A stretch of DNA of 33,374 bases from contig CAUJJC010000225.1 in assembly GCA_963204975.1 (NCBI GenBank), forward strand, positions 1 through 33,374, written 5' to 3'. Source of the DNA: Verrucomicrobiota bacterium. GTDB taxonomy: Bacteria > Verrucomicrobiota > Verrucomicrobiia > Verrucomicrobiales > Verrucomicrobiaceae. This document shows, piece by piece, positions 31,669 to 33,374 of the stretch. A model generated the notes under the pieces. That model had not been told where the DNA came from. It was given only the letters and a program-made list of their open reading frames with translations, and did not search any database. A program made the position numbers and the translations under genes. Each line of letters opens with the position of its first letter. The stretch's first letter is position 1.

Positions 31669-32323
31669 CCTGGACGGCGTAGTAGAGGAACTGAGCCAGC
31701 GCGCCGATGAAAGCGGCCACGTAAGTGAGAGCGGCGGCGTTCAGCACCTTGTTCATGCCCTCGGTCTCCTCGCCAGGAGCCACGAGACCCATGTCCGCGA
31801 CCAAGCGCTTAGCACGAGCTGTGGCATCAAACTCCACGGGCAAGGTGATCAACTGGAAGAGCATGATGATACCCATACCGACGGCCATGATGAGCAAGGC
31901 AATCTTCGGGCTCAGGAAGAAGCTGCCCGCCAGACCCACGATGGGGATGACAAACCCAGCCGCTGTTGTGATGCCCACGGCTGCCATGCGAAGCTGCAAC
32001 GGAGCGTAAGCCGCCTGATGCTGGAGCGCGTGACCAGCCTCGTGAGCCGCGACGCCGATGGCTGCCACGGAAGTGCCGTGATAGTTCTCATCGGACAAAA
32101 CGAGGCGACGATTCGTGGGATCGTAGTGATCGCTGAGCGTGCCGGGCTGGGACTCGATCGTGACATCGGTGATCCCGCTGCGGCGGAGGATTCGCGCGGC
32201 GGCCTCGGCACCTGAGATGCCAGTGCTGGAGCCAAGCTGCGAATAGCGTGAGTAGGCACGGCGAACCATCAGGCTGGCAAGGCCGGAGAGCAGCATGGTG
32301 CCAATGAAGATGATCCAAATCAT
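31649..32323 (-). CDS. YugP-type zinc metallopeptidase, membrane protein
   Basis: The 224-residue protein has an N-terminal membrane helix (IWIIFIGTMLLSGLASLMV), the zinc motif HEAGH (residues 94-98) in a loop after DHYDPTNRRLVLSDENYHG, and two or three more membrane segments (about 112-160 and 200-220). The Glu of the third ligand is probably in PVEFDATARAKRL, as in the YugP family. It fits the Bacillus YugP group of putative membrane peptidases; no substrate is known to me. The gene converges on dus with a 20-base overlap, so the two mRNAs overlap at their 3' ends. Confidence 0.92.
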   Translation of the reverse strand: MIWIIFIGTMLLSGLASLMVRRAYSRYSQLGSSTGISGAEAAARILRRSGITDVTIESQPGTLSDHYDPTNRRLVLSDENYHGTSVAAIGVAAHEAGHALQHQAAYAPLQLRMAAVGITTAAGFVIPIVGLAGSFFLSPKIALLIMAVGMGIIMLFQLITLPVEFDATARAKRLVADMGLVAPGEETEGMNKVLNAAALTYVAAFIGALAQFLYYAVQVMGRRE

Positions 32324-32613
32324 AAGTAGTTTGAGTGGTGTTGAGGGTTTTGGGTTTGAGCGTCAGAGACGCTTTCAAATGGTTTTTACGCGTGCTCTTC
32401 GGGATTGGTTCACGAAATCGAGATCATTCCGAATCGACGTGCCGCGTGGAATCAGCGTCCACTATTTGACGGCTTTTTTCTGCTGACCCGATACCGACTC
32501 ACCAAGACCAGAATCATCGTCATTGAGTCCAAAAAGTAATAACCTTCTCAGGTTTGAATGGTTGTTTCGATAGGTGTGGAGAAAATATTCATAATTTCTG
32601 TTGCGCCTGCGTT
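32324..32613. other. Intergenic region between the zinc peptidase and the homing-like gene
   Basis: No coding sequence is supported. It holds a hairpin of TTTGA-GCGTC (32355-32364) / GACGC-TT-TCAAA (32368-32379) with an AGA loop, of unknown role, and becomes A+T-rich towards 32520-32640. No promoter for the peptidase gene stands out on the minus strand. Confidence 0.4.
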
Positions 32614-32642
32614 TTGAATATGAGAATATTCTCATAGCTAAT
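32614..32642 (+). promoter_or_regulatory. Promoter with an operator-like palindrome filling its spacer
   Basis: TTGAAT (32614-32619) and GCTAAT (32637-32642) are 17 bases apart, each a 4/6 consensus match. The spacer almost exactly coincides with the perfect 18-bp palindrome TATGAGAATATTCTCATA (32619-32636). A related half-copy (GAAAATATTCATA) lies at 32581-32593. Such a site would let a dimeric repressor block polymerase. No known regulator site is recognised. Confidence 0.45.
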
Positions 32643-32654
32643 CGAAATACCATT

Positions 32655-33218
32655 ATGACCGCCATGATCGCACCCCTACCCGGATTGGACATCTCGATGC
32701 TCACCGCATTGGCATTCGCCAAGCGCCACACCCCCGCCACCCCGACAGTCGTTCCGACCGTGGCGGATCAAATTCCCGTCAATCCCGCTCCCGAGCGCCG
32801 CATCAACCGCCTGCTCCGTTTTCGCCAGCAGAACCCCGCTCTTTTTGAGCGTCGCCGCATCGAAGGCATGAAGCGCTCCCCTCTCGTCCGCGACAACCTC
32901 ATGCGTCTCCACCGCGAGCGCAAAGCCGAGTGGCGTGCCTCCGCTCTCAAGAACCCCAAGCTCCAGGCCACGGACGTTCACATCGCCGCCAAGGACTGGA
33001 CCCTTCGCGGCCCAGACGGTCAGGTGTTCCAGTTCCGCAACCTCAAGAAGTGGGTGCGCGAAAACGAGTCCCTCTTCGACCCGACAGACGTGATCTGGAA
33101 GGACATGAACGGTAAGGCCAATCAAGCCTGGTGCCGCGCCTTCCAAGCTCTGGGCAGACTCCGCCCCACCAGTTCCAAGCACATCTCCGAATGGAATGGC
33201 TGGAAGTGGGCAGCCTAG
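32655..33218 (+). CDS. Basic protein with phage/homing-endonuclease-associated (NUMOD-like) C-terminal domain
   Basis: The 187-residue product is rich in Arg and Lys. An N-terminal Pro/Thr-rich segment (residues 1-45) leads into a basic helical region (ERRINRLLRFRQQNPALFERRR and LMRLHRERKAEWRAS in separate helices). A C-terminal module from about residue 110 has WTLRGPDGQVFQF, NLKKWVREN, DVIWKDMNG, WCRAFQALGRLRP and a WNGWKWA end. This resembles small DNA-binding repeats found beside HNH/homing nucleases, but no nuclease motif is present. The ATG at 32655 is chosen because it sits just past the promoter/operator; an 18-codon extension is open but spans the operator. Function unknown. Confidence 0.65.
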   Translation: MTAMIAPLPGLDISMLTALAFAKRHTPATPTVVPTVADQIPVNPAPERRINRLLRFRQQNPALFERRRIEGMKRSPLVRDNLMRLHRERKAEWRASALKNPKLQATDVHIAAKDWTLRGPDGQVFQFRNLKKWVRENESLFDPTDVIWKDMNGKANQAWCRAFQALGRLRPTSSKHISEWNGWKWAA

Positions 33219-33374
33219 TTAACCAAGCCTCTCAATCCCGCGCTATCATTCTTTTCCTGTGCAAAAGTATTAGCCGGTTGCCGCAAATGAAAAAACCAGG
33301 GTCGTATTCGAGCCGAGGTGATACAATTCCGTCACCTATCCGATGCGAGAATCGTGTTCCTTGGTGTATCCAAC
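33219..33374. other. Right edge without a recognised gene
   Basis: The last 156 bases after the basic protein hold no supported coding sequence or RNA gene. No strong terminator hairpin is visible. Confidence 0.3.

Noticed and set aside
32462-32740. 92-codon minus-strand frame overlapping the basic-protein promoter
   Set aside because: It covers the promoter, operator and start of the plus-strand gene and has no family features.

Overview
The window looks like a chromosome segment of a Verrucomicrobiota bacterium, probably related to Verrucomicrobiaceae such as Prosthecobacter. This is inferred from gene content, not from a marker gene. The pointers are a type I sulfatase, a DUF1080 protein, Tat-exported sugar isomerase-like and amidohydrolase-like proteins, a PQQ-type beta-propeller, monoheme periplasmic cytochromes, a fairly high G+C and almost no Shine-Dalgarno sequences. 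Coding density is high and genes are switched in small blocks between strands, with many 1-4 base start/stop overlaps.

Layout. 1-630: a gene-poor edge holding a possible short minus-strand transcript (promoter near 414-441, terminator at 175-212) and the pnp terminator. 633-3268: pnp and rpsO, each with its own terminator. 3473-8265: a DUF4126 membrane protein, a lipoprotein, a sulfatase, an FKBP-type PPIase, a degenerate amidohydrolase and a secreted lipocalin-like protein. 8278-10494: Tat-exported isomerase-like protein, rhodanese, L,D-transpeptidase and tRNA-Arg(ACG). 10614-11956: DUF1080 protein coupled to the PLP-homeostasis protein YggS. 11953-14612: Asp-box propeller, MoaD/ThiS-like sulfur carrier and Gfo/Idh/MocA oxidoreductase, packed as one operon. 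14709-19245: six minus-strand genes for exported redox or metal-related proteins (two CxxCH proteins, a rhodanese, an outer-membrane barrel with a His-rich loop, a CSLC-motif membrane protein and one unknown). 19375-25286: rhomboid protease, parvulin PPIase, a beta-hydroxyacid dehydrogenase, YgfZ, glycerate kinase and FabD, with tRNA-Ser(UGA) on the opposite strand.

25288-29210 is the most unusual part. Two different P-loop NTPases, one with a long TPR-like tail, are followed by a small two-helix membrane protein that starts inside the stop of the second NTPase. They form one minus-strand operon with no recognised housekeeping role, so a sensor/regulator/membrane-effector arrangement such as a defence system is possible but unproven. 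After it come a PQQ-like propeller, a tRNA-dihydrouridine synthase, a YugP-type zinc peptidase and, at 32655, a basic protein with a phage/homing-endonuclease-like domain. The promoter of that last gene appears to have an 18-bp perfect palindrome exactly filling its spacer.

All family names were assigned by reading motifs by eye. Boundaries of domains are approximate, and promoter calls are consensus matches only.
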